This document shows, one piece after another, positions 1-9,667 of a DNA stretch of 64,000 bases; the first letter of the stretch is position 1; the number at the start of each line of letters is the position of its first letter. Below the pieces are notes generated by a model, which had not been told where the DNA came from, ran no database searches, and was given only the letters and a program-made list of their open reading frames with translations. The DNA lies in the NCBI RefSeq assembly GCF_000519085.1, contig NZ_KI912577.1, positions 374,501-438,500 on the forward strand, given 5' to 3'. Both the position numbers and the translations under genes were made by a program. This DNA is from Methylobacterium sp. 10 (GTDB taxonomy: Bacteria; Pseudomonadota; Alphaproteobacteria; Rhizobiales; Beijerinckiaceae).

Positions 1-113
1 TGTCGACCTTTGTCTTTAAGCGGATGATCGACACGATGATCGAGCCGAAGGCGGAGAAGCTATCGGCCCTCATCAACATCAACCACCAGATCGCCGCCGG
101 CCTGCGCACCTGA
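1..113 (+). CDS. C-terminal fragment of an unidentified protein
   Basis: An open frame enters from the left edge and ends at the TGA at 111-113. Only about 36 residues are visible, rich in Ile, Asn and Lys, with no recognisable motif. Its codons look like coding sequence for this genome. The following gene is convergent, so nothing can be inferred from an operon. The family cannot be named from this fragment. Confidence 0.55.
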   Translation, partial: STFVFKRMIDTMIEPKAEKLSALININHQIAAGLRT

Positions 114-366
114 CGCCTGCAAGGCCCCCCGCGCTCAAGCGGCGCGTGCGGGCCGCAACGCATCCAGGCACGGTGGATGAGCCGGTGGCATATCGCCCAC
201 CGCTTGGCTGACGCGCAGGTGGCTGGAACGAACCCGGCGGCCTGCTTTTCCTCCTCGCTCGAAGGACGACGCGGACCCTCCGGCCGAACGTCGAAAGAGC
301 CGTAGCCTGCGCTGCGACCCTCCTCTCACACCTGCTCTCAGATTGTGCAGCTGGCCCTCGCTCCCG

Positions 367-759
367 TCAGGCCGTCCGATCCAGCGGTCGCTGATCTTCC
401 TTCGCCCTGGCCGCCGTGGCTTCCGCATAGGCGCGGGCTCGAAGGATCGTGGCCTCGGGCAATTGCACGACGACATCGCCCGAATTCGGATCCACCACTT
501 GATACACTAGACTCTTGGTGTCCTGGTCCACGGTGATGCGGCGCTCATCCGCCGTCGGAAATGCTGCGTCCGGCTTCGTCGCCGGGTCGTCGGTGACGGA
601 CGCGTCGTCCAACCGGACATCGAAGCGCACGGGAGGGTCCAGCGGCGTGCCGACCGTTGTCGCCGGGCCGGCCTTGCGCACCGGGGCCGGGGAATTCACG
701 AGGGGAGCGACCGGCGCGACGGGGGACATCGACATCGGAGAGATACTGAGGATCGTCAT
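367..759 (-). CDS. FlaG-like flagellar protein
   Basis: About 130 residues. The first 60 or so are Pro/Ala/Val-rich and probably disordered. The C-terminal 60 carry the FlaG-type pattern: a VDQDTKSLVYQVVDPNSGDV stretch followed by a QLPEA segment, resembling the family's VDxDTG..VVKVID..TGEVIRQIP. FlaG proteins influence flagellar filament length. I chose the ATG at 759 because an AGGG sits just upstream; an in-frame ATG at 789 has no good ribosome site. No other flagellar gene is visible nearby, so the assignment rests on the C-terminal pattern alone. Confidence 0.5.
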   Translation of the reverse strand: MTILSISPMSMSPVAPVAPLVNSPAPVRKAGPATTVGTPLDPPVRFDVRLDDASVTDDPATKPDAAFPTADERRITVDQDTKSLVYQVVDPNSGDVVVQLPEATILRARAYAEATAARAKEDQRPLDRTA

Positions 760-917
760 TGCACGCCCTTTCGAAGGTGGTCGTGGCATGCAACCAAAAA
801 CGACGACGAGGGTGAACCAGTTCTTAAAGCCCGCCGGTTACCCACCACTCGTCCCGAAGATGACAAAGGAATTCTCAACGGGAAAGATGGTTTTTTAGGA
901 ATTTGTCGGCGGCGCGG

Positions 918-2033
918 TCAGATCTCCACCGCTTCCGGCCTCGCTGTCCCGACGGCCTGGGGATCGAAGGCAACGCTTTTCACCACCGCGTAGACGGCGC
1001 GGCCGGGCGCGAGGGCGAGATCGCGCACGGAGGCACGGGTCAGGCGGGCCGCAAGCAGGACGCCGTTGCAGTCGATCTCCACCATGGACGCCGCCTCGCC
1101 GAGGGCGTGGATCGAGGCGACGTGCCCTTCGAGCAAGTTGCGCGCGCTCAAGCCCACCGGCGGCTGCGTGGCGAGGAGGACGTCACGCGCCGGCACACGG
1201 ATACGCACCACCGTACCGGGGCTCCGGGTCAGGCGGGGAACGGAGAGCCGGCCGGCACGCCCGCTCAGGCGCGTCAGACCGGTCTCGGGATCGGTCTCCC
1301 CCACGACCATGTCGAGGATCGCGCCGGCCTCGGCCTCCTGCGTGGTGAGGAGATCGGCTCGGCGAAGCACAGTATCGGCCGCGCCGACAGCGGCGACGCG
1401 ACCGGCCTCGAGCACCACGACGGTGCGCGCCAGCCGCGCCACCTCCGAGACCGCGTGGCTGACATAGACGATTGGCAAGCCGGCCTCGTCGCGCAGGCGC
1501 TCGATATAGGGCAGGATCTCCGCCTTGCGGGCCTCGTCGAGGGCGGCGAGGGGCTCGTCCATCAGCAGGAGGCGGGGACGGCTGAGCAGGGCCCGGCCGA
1601 TCGCCACCCTTTGCGCCTCGCCACCCGAGAGACCCGCCGGCCGCCGTTCGAGGAGATGGCCGATCCCCAGCAGGTCGACGACGCCGTCGAAGGCGATGCC
1701 GTCGCTCCGGCCGCGGGCGAAGGCCCTTCCATAGGCGAGGTTCCGTCGTACCGAGAGATGCGGCATCAGCCGTGCCTGCTGGAACACCACGCCGATTCGC
1801 CGGCGATGGGCCGGGACGGCGATGCCCCGCTCCGTGTCGAGCAGCGTCTCGCCCTCCACCGCGATACGCCCACGATCCGGCCGCGCCAGCCCGGCGACGA
1901 GGTCAATCACCGTGGTCTTGCCCGAGCCCGAGCGACCGAACAGAGCGGTCAGGCCGGGGCCGGCGGTGAAGGCGACGTCGAGGCTGAAGGCCCCCCGCGT
2001 GAGCGACACGTCGATGTCGATTGTGGCGGGCAT
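918..2033 (-). CDS. modC: Molybdate ABC transporter ATP-binding protein ModC
   Basis: A 371-residue ABC ATPase that powers molybdate import with ModB. Walker A GRSGSGKT lies at residues 33-40, followed by the signature LSGGEAQR and Walker B LLLMDEP. After about residue 230 there is an extra C-terminal domain with the ARNLLEGHV and LAPG pattern of the molybdate-binding MOP/TOBE fold, which separates ModC from generic ABC ATPases. The start is the ATG at 2033, eight bases after the modB stop. A longer in-frame reading up to 2711 runs through modB in another frame and is not real. The length is normal for ModC. Confidence 0.9.
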   Translation of the reverse strand: MPATIDIDVSLTRGAFSLDVAFTAGPGLTALFGRSGSGKTTVIDLVAGLARPDRGRIAVEGETLLDTERGIAVPAHRRRIGVVFQQARLMPHLSVRRNLAYGRAFARGRSDGIAFDGVVDLLGIGHLLERRPAGLSGGEAQRVAIGRALLSRPRLLLMDEPLAALDEARKAEILPYIERLRDEAGLPIVYVSHAVSEVARLARTVVVLEAGRVAAVGAADTVLRRADLLTTQEAEAGAILDMVVGETDPETGLTRLSGRAGRLSVPRLTRSPGTVVRIRVPARDVLLATQPPVGLSARNLLEGHVASIHALGEAASMVEIDCNGVLLAARLTRASVRDLALAPGRAVYAVVKSVAFDPQAVGTARPEAVEI

Positions 2034-2041
2034 GGGCCTTC

Positions 2042-2734
2042 TCACCCCGTGCCGAGGCGGCGTGCGAGGCGTCGGGCCAGTACTTCCGAAACGAGGAGGG
2101 CCACCATCGACAGGGCCACCGAGATCAGGGTGAGGCGCAACGCGCCCGCTTCCCCGCCGGGTACCTGGGTCAGGCTGTAGATGGCGGAGGGCAGCGTCTG
2201 GGTCTCGCCGGGGATGTTGGAGACGAAGGTGATGGTCGCACCGAACTCCCCCATCGCCTTGGCGAAAGCCAGCACCGCACCAGCAAGGATGCCGGGCATG
2301 GCGAGCGGCAGGGTGACAGTGAGGAAGACCGCGCTCGGCCGTGCCCCGAGAGTGGCGGCGGCCTGTTCCAGGCGCCGGTCCACCGCCTCGATGGACAGGC
2401 GCATGGCCCGGACCATCAACGGGAACCCCATGATCGCACAGGCCAGCGCCGCCCCGGTCCAGCGGAACGAGAACACGATTCCGATCTCGGCGAGCGCCGC
2501 ACCGAAGGTGCCGCGTCGGCCGAACGACAGGAGCAGGAGGTATCCCGTCACCACGGGAGGCAGGATCAGGGGCAGGTGGACCAGGCCGTCGAGGAGAGCA
2601 CGGCCGGGGAACCGTCCGCGTGCCAGGAGCATGGCGATTAAGAGGCCGGGGACGAGGCTCGCCAGGGTCGCCACGCAGGCGACTTTGAGGCTCAGGCCGA
2701 TGGCGGTCCATTCGTCTGGGGTGAGATCGAGCAC
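2042..2734 (-). CDS. modB: Molybdate ABC transporter permease ModB
   Basis: A 230-residue inner-membrane permease with about five hydrophobic segments. The EAA loop region, including the GEFGATI segment near residue 165, is typical of ModB/CysT permeases. It begins at a GTG at 2734. modC follows immediately, so the two are co-transcribed. The periplasmic binding protein gene modA, which usually precedes modB, is not found in the 480 bases upstream. Because modC keeps its molybdate-type C-terminal domain, molybdate (or tungstate) remains the likely substrate. Confidence 0.9.
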   Translation of the reverse strand: MLDLTPDEWTAIGLSLKVACVATLASLVPGLLIAMLLARGRFPGRALLDGLVHLPLILPPVVTGYLLLLSFGRRGTFGAALAEIGIVFSFRWTGAALACAIMGFPLMVRAMRLSIEAVDRRLEQAAATLGARPSAVFLTVTLPLAMPGILAGAVLAFAKAMGEFGATITFVSNIPGETQTLPSAIYSLTQVPGGEAGALRLTLISVALSMVALLVSEVLARRLARRLGTG

Positions 2735-3217
2735 GGGCGGCGGGTCAGACGCCGGTCCCGGCGAACCCGTTGCAGCTGTACTGGATCATAGAGACGCGCA
2801 TCCCTTTCGCCGTAGGCCGATCCTCATGAACCACACCGGCCGTCGGCAGCGTCGATACCACGGATTGCGACCGGCGATGAAGGCATGCGCTCAGGTCGCG
2901 GGCGGCTCGTCCTCCGGCTTGTTCCGCCGCTCGGCGCGATGGAGCCGGCTCAAAAGAACCAACATCGAACCCGGGACCGGCTCGAAATTCGGCTCGGAAT
3001 CGAGCAGCCCCGAGGCTCCGCTCGCACGGAGGCGTCTGGTGGTCCTCCTGCCGACGATGGCCACGGGGGCCCGAGTTATGTTTTTCTTCTGGTTCGTACT
3101 CAACACCGCACCCTCGAACGCCACGGGGACGACAGGAGAAGCGCAGGGAAACGCGAAGGCGCGGGCTCGGTTCCGCGACGGTGGCGGGCAATCCTCGCGG
3201 ATGCTAGAGCCCGCATC
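2735..3217. other. Intergenic region between divergent modB and prmA
   Basis: About 480 bases with no convincing gene. A minus-strand open frame of 148 codons ends at 2745, but its composition (Arg/Pro/Gly-rich, no motif) looks like a shadow. I looked for a modA or a decayed modA in all minus frames and did not see one. The promoters of modBC and prmA must lie here, but I could not identify a ModE-type palindrome. Confidence 0.5.
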
Positions 3218-4135
3218 ATGCTCGAAGGCCTTCATCCCAACCGCCCCACCCATGTGCTGCGCCTCCTCACGGACGAGCGGTCGGCGCGCGCCATGACCGA
3301 TATCCTCGGCGAGATGTTCGATCCGACGGAGACGGCGGTCGCCGCCTTCGAGGCGGAGGACGGCAAGACCTGGCGCCTGGAGGCCTATTTCGCCGATGCG
3401 CCGGACGAGGAGATGGTGCGCGACCTGATCCGCCCCCTCGTTGGCGAACAGGCCGATGCGGCCGTGTTCGAGACCATCGACCAGCAGGATTGGGTCCGTG
3501 CCTCCTTGGAAGGGTTGAACCCGGTCCGCGCCGGGCGCTTCCTCGTCCACGGCGCGCATGACCGCCACACCATTCGACCGAATGACCTCGCCATCGAGAT
3601 CGAGGCGGCCCTGGCCTTCGGCACCGGCCACCACGGCACGACGCTGGGCTGCCTCAAGGCATTGGCCGGCATCCTGAAGCAGGGCCGTCCCGCGCATGTT
3701 CTCGACGTCGGCACCGGCACCGGCATCCTCGCCTTTGCAGCGGCCAAGGCCCTGCACCAGCCCGTCCATGCCGGCGACCTCGACCCCGAGGCGGTCTCCA
3801 CCGCCAAGGGCAATGCCCGACTGAACGGTCTCGGCGGCCTCGTCCGGCTCTATGTCGGACCCGGCGTGCGCCATGCGAGCGCGAACCGGAGCCGGCGCTT
3901 CGACGTGGTCTTCGCCAACATCCTCGCCCGGCCCCTGAAGCGCCTCGCGCCGACGCTCACTGCGACGGTGGCGGATCACGGCGTGCTCATCCTGTCGGGG
4001 CTGATCGAACGCGACGTGCCGGGCGTCCTTTCCACCTATCGCCATCGCGGCTTCCACCTCGCCCGGCATGGCCTCATCGAGGGCTGGGCGACCCTGGTGC
4101 TAAAACGCGGCGGAGCGGCACCACGCCCACTGTGA
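3218..4135 (+). CDS. prmA: Ribosomal protein L11 methyltransferase
   Basis: A 305-residue SAM-dependent methyltransferase that trimethylates ribosomal protein L11. The family substrate-side motif AFGTGHHGTT is at residues 133-142, the SAM-binding glycine loop DVGTGTG at 163-169, and the ANILARPL motif at 233-240, equivalent to the NPPY-like position in PrmA. The ATG at 3218 gives the expected length. A longer in-frame reading from 2885 adds low-complexity sequence. The next gene, an aminopeptidase P, starts 43 bases downstream on the same strand. Confidence 0.93.
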   Translation: MLEGLHPNRPTHVLRLLTDERSARAMTDILGEMFDPTETAVAAFEAEDGKTWRLEAYFADAPDEEMVRDLIRPLVGEQADAAVFETIDQQDWVRASLEGLNPVRAGRFLVHGAHDRHTIRPNDLAIEIEAALAFGTGHHGTTLGCLKALAGILKQGRPAHVLDVGTGTGILAFAAAKALHQPVHAGDLDPEAVSTAKGNARLNGLGGLVRLYVGPGVRHASANRSRRFDVVFANILARPLKRLAPTLTATVADHGVLILSGLIERDVPGVLSTYRHRGFHLARHGLIEGWATLVLKRGGAAPRPL

Positions 4136-4178
4136 GGGCGGTTGCCGCTCCTCTCGGCGACGCGTAACTCTCATCGCC

Positions 4179-6020
4179 ATGACCCGCGCCCGCTTCCAGA
4201 CCTTCGACGATCCCAGCCACCGGGAGGGCGCGACGCGCATCGCCGCCCTGAGGGCGGCGATGCGGCAGGCGGGGATCGACGGGTTCGTGGTGCCCCGCGC
4301 GGACGAGCATCAGTCTGAATACGTGCCCGCCAATGCCGAGCGCCTCGCCTGGCTCACGGGCTTCACCGGCTCGGCCGGCACCGCATTGATCCTCGCCGAC
4401 GAGGCGGCCCTGGTGGTGGACGGGCGCTACACGCTCCAGGCCCCGGCACAGGTGGACACCACGATCCTCACCCCGATTCAGCTCGCCGAGACCAGTGTCG
4501 AGGCCTGGATCGGCGAGCATCTGAGGCAGGGTGCCGTGCTCGGCTACGATCCCTGGCTCCACACCGCCGAGGGCGTCGCCAAGCTGGAGAAGGCGGTGGC
4601 CAAGGCCGGCGGCCGCGTCACCCCGGTTTTGGTGAATCCCGTCGATGCGGTCTGGACCGACAGGCAGGCCGCCCCCGCGGGCGCGGTGGTGGCGCATCCC
4701 CTCGAACTCGCCGGGGAGGCTGTCGAGGCCAAGCTCCGCCGCATCCGAGAGGCATTGGGGCGCGGCGGCTGCGACGCCCTGGTGATCTCCGATCCGCACA
4801 ACCTCGCCTGGGCGTTCAACCTGCGCGGCGGAGATGTGGCGCATACGCCCCTGGCGCTCGGCTACGCCATCGTCCCCCGGACGGGACGTGCCGCCCTGTA
4901 TCTCACCTCGTCCGCCATCGATCCCGCCTTGCGGGAGGCGCTTGTGCCCTCCGCGGACATCGCCGGGCGAGCGGATTTCGACGCGGCCCTCGCCGCTCTC
5001 GGTGCCGGAGAGTCCAGGATCAGGCTCGATTGCGCCACCGGCGCGTCGGCGCTGGCGACACTGGTGGCACAGGCCGGAGGCAGGGTCGATCCCGGCCTCG
5101 ATCCGATCACGCTGATGAAGGCAGTGAAGAACGCGGGCGAGATCGCCGGATCTCGCGCGGCCCATCACCGCGACGGGATCGCGGTCACGCGCTTCCTCGC
5201 CTGGCTATCCCGGCAGGCGCCGGGCGGCCGCCTCACCGAGATCGCCGCCGTGGAGGCGCTGGAGGATTTTCGCGGCGGAACCGGTCTGCTGCGGGACATC
5301 TCGTTCCCGACCATCTCCGGCAGCGGTCCCAACGGCGCCATCGTGCATTATCGCGTCACCCGCGACACCGACCGGGCGGTCGGCCATGGCGAGCTCTTCC
5401 TGGTGGATTCCGGCGCGCAATATGCCGACGGCACCACCGACATCACCCGCACCGTCGCGGTCGGGACGCCCACGCCGGAGATGCGCGACCGCTTCACCCG
5501 CGTGCTCAAGGGGCATATCGCCATCGCGCGGGCCGTGTTCCCGAAGGGCACCACGGGCGCTCAGATCGACTCCTTCGCCCGTGCGCCGCTCTGGGAGGCG
5601 GGGCTCGATTTCGATCACGGCACCGGCCACGGCGTCGGCGCCTTCCTGTCCGTGCATGAAGGCCCGCAGCGCATCGCCAAGACCGGCACCACCGCCCTCT
5701 CGCCCGGCATGATCCTCTCCAACGAGCCGGGCTATTACCGGGCCGGCGCCTACGGCATTCGCATCGAGAACCTCGTTCTCGTGGAGGAGCGGGCGATCCC
5801 CGGCGGCGAAAGACCGATGCTCGGCTTCGAGACGCTGACGCTCGCCCCCTACGATACCAGCCTCATCGACCTGTCGCTCCTCGGCGAGGCCGAGATCGCC
5901 TGGATCGATTCCTATCACGCGCGGGTGCGGGCAGCCCTGAGCGCCGATCTCGACGGCGAGACGCGGACTTGGCTAGAGGCGGCGACACGGCCGTTGCTGG
6001 CGAGCGGGCGCCCCGCTTGA
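4179..6020 (+). CDS. pepP: Xaa-Pro aminopeptidase (M24B, aminopeptidase P)
   Basis: A 613-residue cytosolic metallopeptidase that removes the N-terminal residue preceding proline. It has the large three-domain layout: two creatinase-like N-terminal domains (about 1-320), then the pita-bread catalytic domain. Metal ligands are visible as the Asp pair in VDSGAQYADGTTDIT, the His in GTGHGVG, and Glu residues in SNEPGYY and IRIENL. The length matches the long eukaryote-like aminopeptidase P common in alphaproteobacteria rather than the 440-residue E. coli PepP. The gene symbol is therefore by function. Confidence 0.9.
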   Translation: MTRARFQTFDDPSHREGATRIAALRAAMRQAGIDGFVVPRADEHQSEYVPANAERLAWLTGFTGSAGTALILADEAALVVDGRYTLQAPAQVDTTILTPIQLAETSVEAWIGEHLRQGAVLGYDPWLHTAEGVAKLEKAVAKAGGRVTPVLVNPVDAVWTDRQAAPAGAVVAHPLELAGEAVEAKLRRIREALGRGGCDALVISDPHNLAWAFNLRGGDVAHTPLALGYAIVPRTGRAALYLTSSAIDPALREALVPSADIAGRADFDAALAALGAGESRIRLDCATGASALATLVAQAGGRVDPGLDPITLMKAVKNAGEIAGSRAAHHRDGIAVTRFLAWLSRQAPGGRLTEIAAVEALEDFRGGTGLLRDISFPTISGSGPNGAIVHYRVTRDTDRAVGHGELFLVDSGAQYADGTTDITRTVAVGTPTPEMRDRFTRVLKGHIAIARAVFPKGTTGAQIDSFARAPLWEAGLDFDHGTGHGVGAFLSVHEGPQRIAKTGTTALSPGMILSNEPGYYRAGAYGIRIENLVLVEERAIPGGERPMLGFETLTLAPYDTSLIDLSLLGEAEIAWIDSYHARVRAALSADLDGETRTWLEAATRPLLASGRPA

Positions 6021-6061
6021 GACCGAGGCCGACCGTCGTACCCCCTGCAGGAACAAAACGA

Positions 6062-7336
6062 ATGACTGCCCAGTCGGACCTTCACGTGGTCGTCATCGGC
6101 TCCGGCGCGGTCGGGTCGGTGAGCGCCATCGAGTGCCTGCGGGCGGGCCATCGCGTCACCGTGGTCGATCCCGGCCCTCCCGGCGGAGAGCAGGCGTCGA
6201 GCTACGGCAATGCCGGCTGGCTCTCGTCGCACTCGGTCATTCCGCCGGCGGAGCCCGGCATGTGGAAGCGGGTGCCCTTCTTCCTCCTCGATCCGCTCGG
6301 GCCCCTCTCGATCCGCTGGGCCTACCTGCCGAAGGTGATGCCCTGGCTCGCGCGGTTCCTGCTCGCCGCCCGCACCACGCCCCGGATCGAGCGCACCGCC
6401 CGCGCCATGCGGACGCTGCTCGTCGATGCGCCGAAACTCCACGCGAAGCTGGCCGAGGAGGCGGGCGTCCCGCAGCTCGTCGAGCGTCGCGGCGTGCTGC
6501 ACGTCTATCCCGACCGTACGGCTTTCGAGGGCGAAGCCCGATCCTGGGAGATCAGGCGTAAGGTCGGCGTCACGTGGCTCGAACTCTCTGCCGACGAGCT
6601 GCGGCAGCGGGAGCCCAACTTGCATCGGCGCTACACGTTCGGCCTCGTGGTCGAGGAGGCCGGCCATTGCCGCGATCCCGGACGCTACGTCGCCGCCCTG
6701 TCCGACCTGGCGCAGGCGCGCGGCGCCATCCGGATCCCCACCCGTGCGACGGGGTTCCGGCTGGAAGGCGGACGCCTCGCCGCCGTCACGACGGAACAGG
6801 GGGAGATTCCCTGCGACCGCGCCGTCGTCGCGGCGGGCGCCCGGTCGAAGCCCCTCGCCGCCTCCCTCGGCGACACGCTCCCCCTGGAGAGCGAGCGCGG
6901 TTACCACGTCATGGTGACGGAGGCCGAGGCGGGGCCGCGCACGCCGGTCATGGCCTCGGACGCCAAGATGATCGTCAATTTCATGAATGGCGGCCTGCGC
7001 GCGGCCGGTCAGGTGGAATTCGCGGGACTGGCGGCGGCGCCGAACTGGAAACGCGCCGAGATCCTGCGCGATCACCTCATCTCGATGTTTCCCGGATTAC
7101 CGGACCCTATACCCGAGGACCGTCTGAAGGTCTGGCTCGGTCATCGCCCGAGCATGCCGGATGGGCGGCCCTGCATCGGCCCCGCGCGCAGGACCACGGA
7201 TGTCGTCTACGCCTTCGGGCATGGCCATGTGGGCCTCGTCGGCTCGGCGCGAACCGGGCGCCTCGCGGCCCAGCTCGTCGGAGGCGAAACGCCGGAAATC
7301 CCCCTCGCGCCCTTCGACCCCCGACGATTCCTGTGA
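6062..7336 (+). CDS. FAD-dependent D-amino-acid dehydrogenase-like oxidoreductase
   Basis: A 424-residue DAO-family flavoprotein. The N-terminal dinucleotide-binding loop VIGSGAVGS is at about residues 11-19. The QASSYGNAGWLS segment just after it is typical of DadA-type enzymes. The C-terminal GHRPSMPDGRPCIGP and FGHGHVGLVGS motifs also match this family. It probably oxidises a D-amino acid and passes electrons to the respiratory chain. I took the ATG at 6062 because the glycine loop follows at normal distance; the frame is open from 5969 inside pepP. Substrate cannot be read from sequence. Confidence 0.85.
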   Translation: MTAQSDLHVVVIGSGAVGSVSAIECLRAGHRVTVVDPGPPGGEQASSYGNAGWLSSHSVIPPAEPGMWKRVPFFLLDPLGPLSIRWAYLPKVMPWLARFLLAARTTPRIERTARAMRTLLVDAPKLHAKLAEEAGVPQLVERRGVLHVYPDRTAFEGEARSWEIRRKVGVTWLELSADELRQREPNLHRRYTFGLVVEEAGHCRDPGRYVAALSDLAQARGAIRIPTRATGFRLEGGRLAAVTTEQGEIPCDRAVVAAGARSKPLAASLGDTLPLESERGYHVMVTEAEAGPRTPVMASDAKMIVNFMNGGLRAAGQVEFAGLAAAPNWKRAEILRDHLISMFPGLPDPIPEDRLKVWLGHRPSMPDGRPCIGPARRTTDVVYAFGHGHVGLVGSARTGRLAAQLVGGETPEIPLAPFDPRRFL

Positions 7337-7453
7337 GCCTTTCGGGGTCACCTCTTACGGTGGAGGCCCCATCGCGGCGATTCTGTTGCGGGCCATCTCG
7401 GGCCGCCGGTTTTACCGCGGCACCAAACGGCCATATCTAAGCGTCAGGGTGTC

Positions 7454-9667
7454 ATGACTGGCGCCCCGCCCCTCCGCTTCAAGGTCTCGATGAACCGGCT
7501 CCTCGCCCTCCTGCTTCTCGTGCTGATCGGTGCCGCCGGCGCCTCGGCGCAGGGGCTCAAGCCGCCGGCCGACCTCGTCAAGGCCAACCTCCTGGCCGAG
7601 CCCGGGGCGATCCGGGCCGGGGAGCCCTTCACCATCGGCATCCGCATGGTGATGCGCCCGCACTGGCACGTCTACTGGCGCAATCCCGGCGATTCGGGCC
7701 TGTCGCCGGAGGTGGCGTGGTCGCTGCCCCAGGGGTTCACGGCGGGCGCCATCCAATGGCCGACGCCGAGCCGCATCCCGGTGGCGCATCTGGTGAATTT
7801 CGGCTTCGAGGGCGAGACAGTGCTGCTGGCGGAAATCACCCCGCCGGCGGTGCTGCCGCCCGGCAAGGCGGTGATTCTCGCGGCCAAGCTCACCTATCTC
7901 GTCTGCGAGCGCGAATGCATTCCGGGTTCCGCCGACCTGAAGCTGAGCGTGCCCGTGGCCGCTCCGGGCACCAGCACCGGCAGTTCGCCCGCCAACATCC
8001 TGCTGTTCGAGGATGCCCGCGCGGCCCTCCCCGTCCCCTCCCCCTGGCCGGTGAAACTCACGAGCGAGGGCGACAGGCTGATCCTCACCGCCGTCGCGCC
8101 CGGCCTGAAACCCGATGCGATCCGCGACCCCGCGTTCTTCCCCTATTCCGAGACGGCGATCGAGAACGCAGCTCCCCAGACCCTGACCATCGACGACAAG
8201 GGGTTCAGTCTGAGCCTTGCGCGGGCGACGCCCGGCGATCCCGCACCTACGGAGCTTCCCGGCGTCCTCACCTTCGACGAGCAGACCGTCGATGGTACGG
8301 TCCAGCGCTCTTATGCCATCGGCGACGCGCCGGCCCCCGCTCCCACCGGCATAATCCCCACGGCATCGGAATCCGCATCGCGAAACGCTTCGCTTGAGGA
8401 GAGCCTGACCCTGTGGAGTGCCGCCGGCCTCGCCTTCCTAGGCGGCCTGCTCCTCAACCTGATGCCCTGCGTCTTTCCCGTTCTGTCGATCAAGGTGCTG
8501 AGCCTCGTGAAGCATTCGGGAGAGCCGGCCGCCCGCGTGCGCTTGCACGGCCTCGCCTACACCGCCGGCGTACTCGCCGCCTTCCTCTCCCTGGCGGGGC
8601 TGCTGATCGTCCTCAAGGGCGCGGGCGCCGGGATCGGCTGGGGCTTCCAGCTGCAATCGCCCCTCGTGGTGGCGGGCCTCGCCTACCTGCTCTTCGCCAT
8701 GGGCCTCAGCCTCTCCGGCGTGGTCCATGTCGGGGCCGGCATCGCCGGGGTCGGCGACGGGCTGACCCGGCGGGCGGGGCTCGAAGGCTCGTTCTTCACC
8801 GGCATCCTGGCGACGGTCGTCGCCACCCCCTGTACCGCCCCCTTCATGGGCTCGGCGGTGGGGTTCGCGTTGACGCAGCCACCCATGGTGAGCCTCGCGG
8901 TGTTCGCGAGCCTCGGCCTCGGCCTCGCCGTGCCCTTCCTCGTCCTCACCACGTGGCCGGCAGCTTTACGGCGCCTGCCGCGTCCGGGGGCCTGGATGGA
9001 CACGCTGAAAGGGGCCCTCGCCTTCCCGATCTACGCCACCGTGGCCTGGCTCGTCTGGGTGCTGTCGCAGCAGGTCGGCTCGGCCGGTCTTCTCGGCGCA
9101 CTCATCGGCCTCGTCCTCGTGGGCCTCGCCGCCTGGGCCTGGGAGCGGGCGCGCCACGCGGGTGGCATCGGCGCCGGGCTCGCCCGCCTGACCGCCGTCG
9201 CGGCCCTGGCGGCGACCCTCGCACTCACCGTCGGCCTCGACCAAGACCGGGCCTCGGCGGATATGCGGAATGCGACGGCCGAGGGCATCACACCCTTCAC
9301 CCAGGCCCGGCTCGATTCCCTCGTGGCCGAGGGCAAGCCGGTCTTCGTCAACATGACGGCGGCCTGGTGCATCACCTGCCAAGTCAACGAACGCACGGCA
9401 CTCCGCACGCAAAGCGTGGAGGCCGCATTCAAGGCGCGCGACGTGACCTATTTGAAGGGCGACTGGACCAACCAGAATCCCGAGATCACCGCCCTGCTGG
9501 AGAAGCATGGCCGCAGCGGCGTGCCGCTCTACCTGCTCTATACCGGCACGGGCGAGCCCATCGTACTGCCGCAGATCCTGACATCGGGCATCGTCCTCGA
9601 CGAACTCACCCGGATTCCAACGAATGCCGCCGACCGGCGCGCCGCCCTCGAGACGACGAAAAGATGA
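7454..9667 (+). CDS. DsbD-family thiol:disulfide interchange protein
   Basis: A 737-residue inner-membrane protein moving reducing power to the periplasm. Layout: signal peptide; a periplasmic N-terminal domain with a CERECIPG cysteine pair near residue 152; about eight transmembrane segments with PC motifs at Cys339 (LMPCVFP) and Cys460 (ATPCTAP); and a C-terminal thioredoxin domain with active site CITC at 639-642. Reduction of the periplasmic domain by this relay is established for DsbD/ScsB proteins. The N-terminal domain is longer than in E. coli DsbD, closer to ScsB. An alternative start at 7490 would directly precede the signal peptide. The redoxin gene downstream overlaps its stop codon. 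Confidence 0.87.
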   Translation: MTGAPPLRFKVSMNRLLALLLLVLIGAAGASAQGLKPPADLVKANLLAEPGAIRAGEPFTIGIRMVMRPHWHVYWRNPGDSGLSPEVAWSLPQGFTAGAIQWPTPSRIPVAHLVNFGFEGETVLLAEITPPAVLPPGKAVILAAKLTYLVCERECIPGSADLKLSVPVAAPGTSTGSSPANILLFEDARAALPVPSPWPVKLTSEGDRLILTAVAPGLKPDAIRDPAFFPYSETAIENAAPQTLTIDDKGFSLSLARATPGDPAPTELPGVLTFDEQTVDGTVQRSYAIGDAPAPAPTGIIPTASESASRNASLEESLTLWSAAGLAFLGGLLLNLMPCVFPVLSIKVLSLVKHSGEPAARVRLHGLAYTAGVLAAFLSLAGLLIVLKGAGAGIGWGFQLQSPLVVAGLAYLLFAMGLSLSGVVHVGAGIAGVGDGLTRRAGLEGSFFTGILATVVATPCTAPFMGSAVGFALTQPPMVSLAVFASLGLGLAVPFLVLTTWPAALRRLPRPGAWMDTLKGALAFPIYATVAWLVWVLSQQVGSAGLLGALIGLVLVGLAAWAWERARHAGGIGAGLARLTAVAALAATLALTVGLDQDRASADMRNATAEGITPFTQARLDSLVAEGKPVFVNMTAAWCITCQVNERTALRTQSVEAAFKARDVTYLKGDWTNQNPEITALLEKHGRSGVPLYLLYTGTGEPIVLPQILTSGIVLDELTRIPTNAADRRAALETTKR

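Noticed and set aside
2034..2711. An N-terminal extension of modC
   Set aside because: It runs through modB in another frame and lacks any conserved sequence; the ATG at 2033 fits ModC.
2745..3191. A 148-codon minus-strand reading at the modA position
   Set aside because: No signal peptide or ModA motif; composition is that of a shadow frame.
8413..9663. An N-terminal extension of the redoxin gene
   Set aside because: It reads through the DsbD-type gene out of frame; the signal-peptide start overlapping the upstream stop is clearly right.
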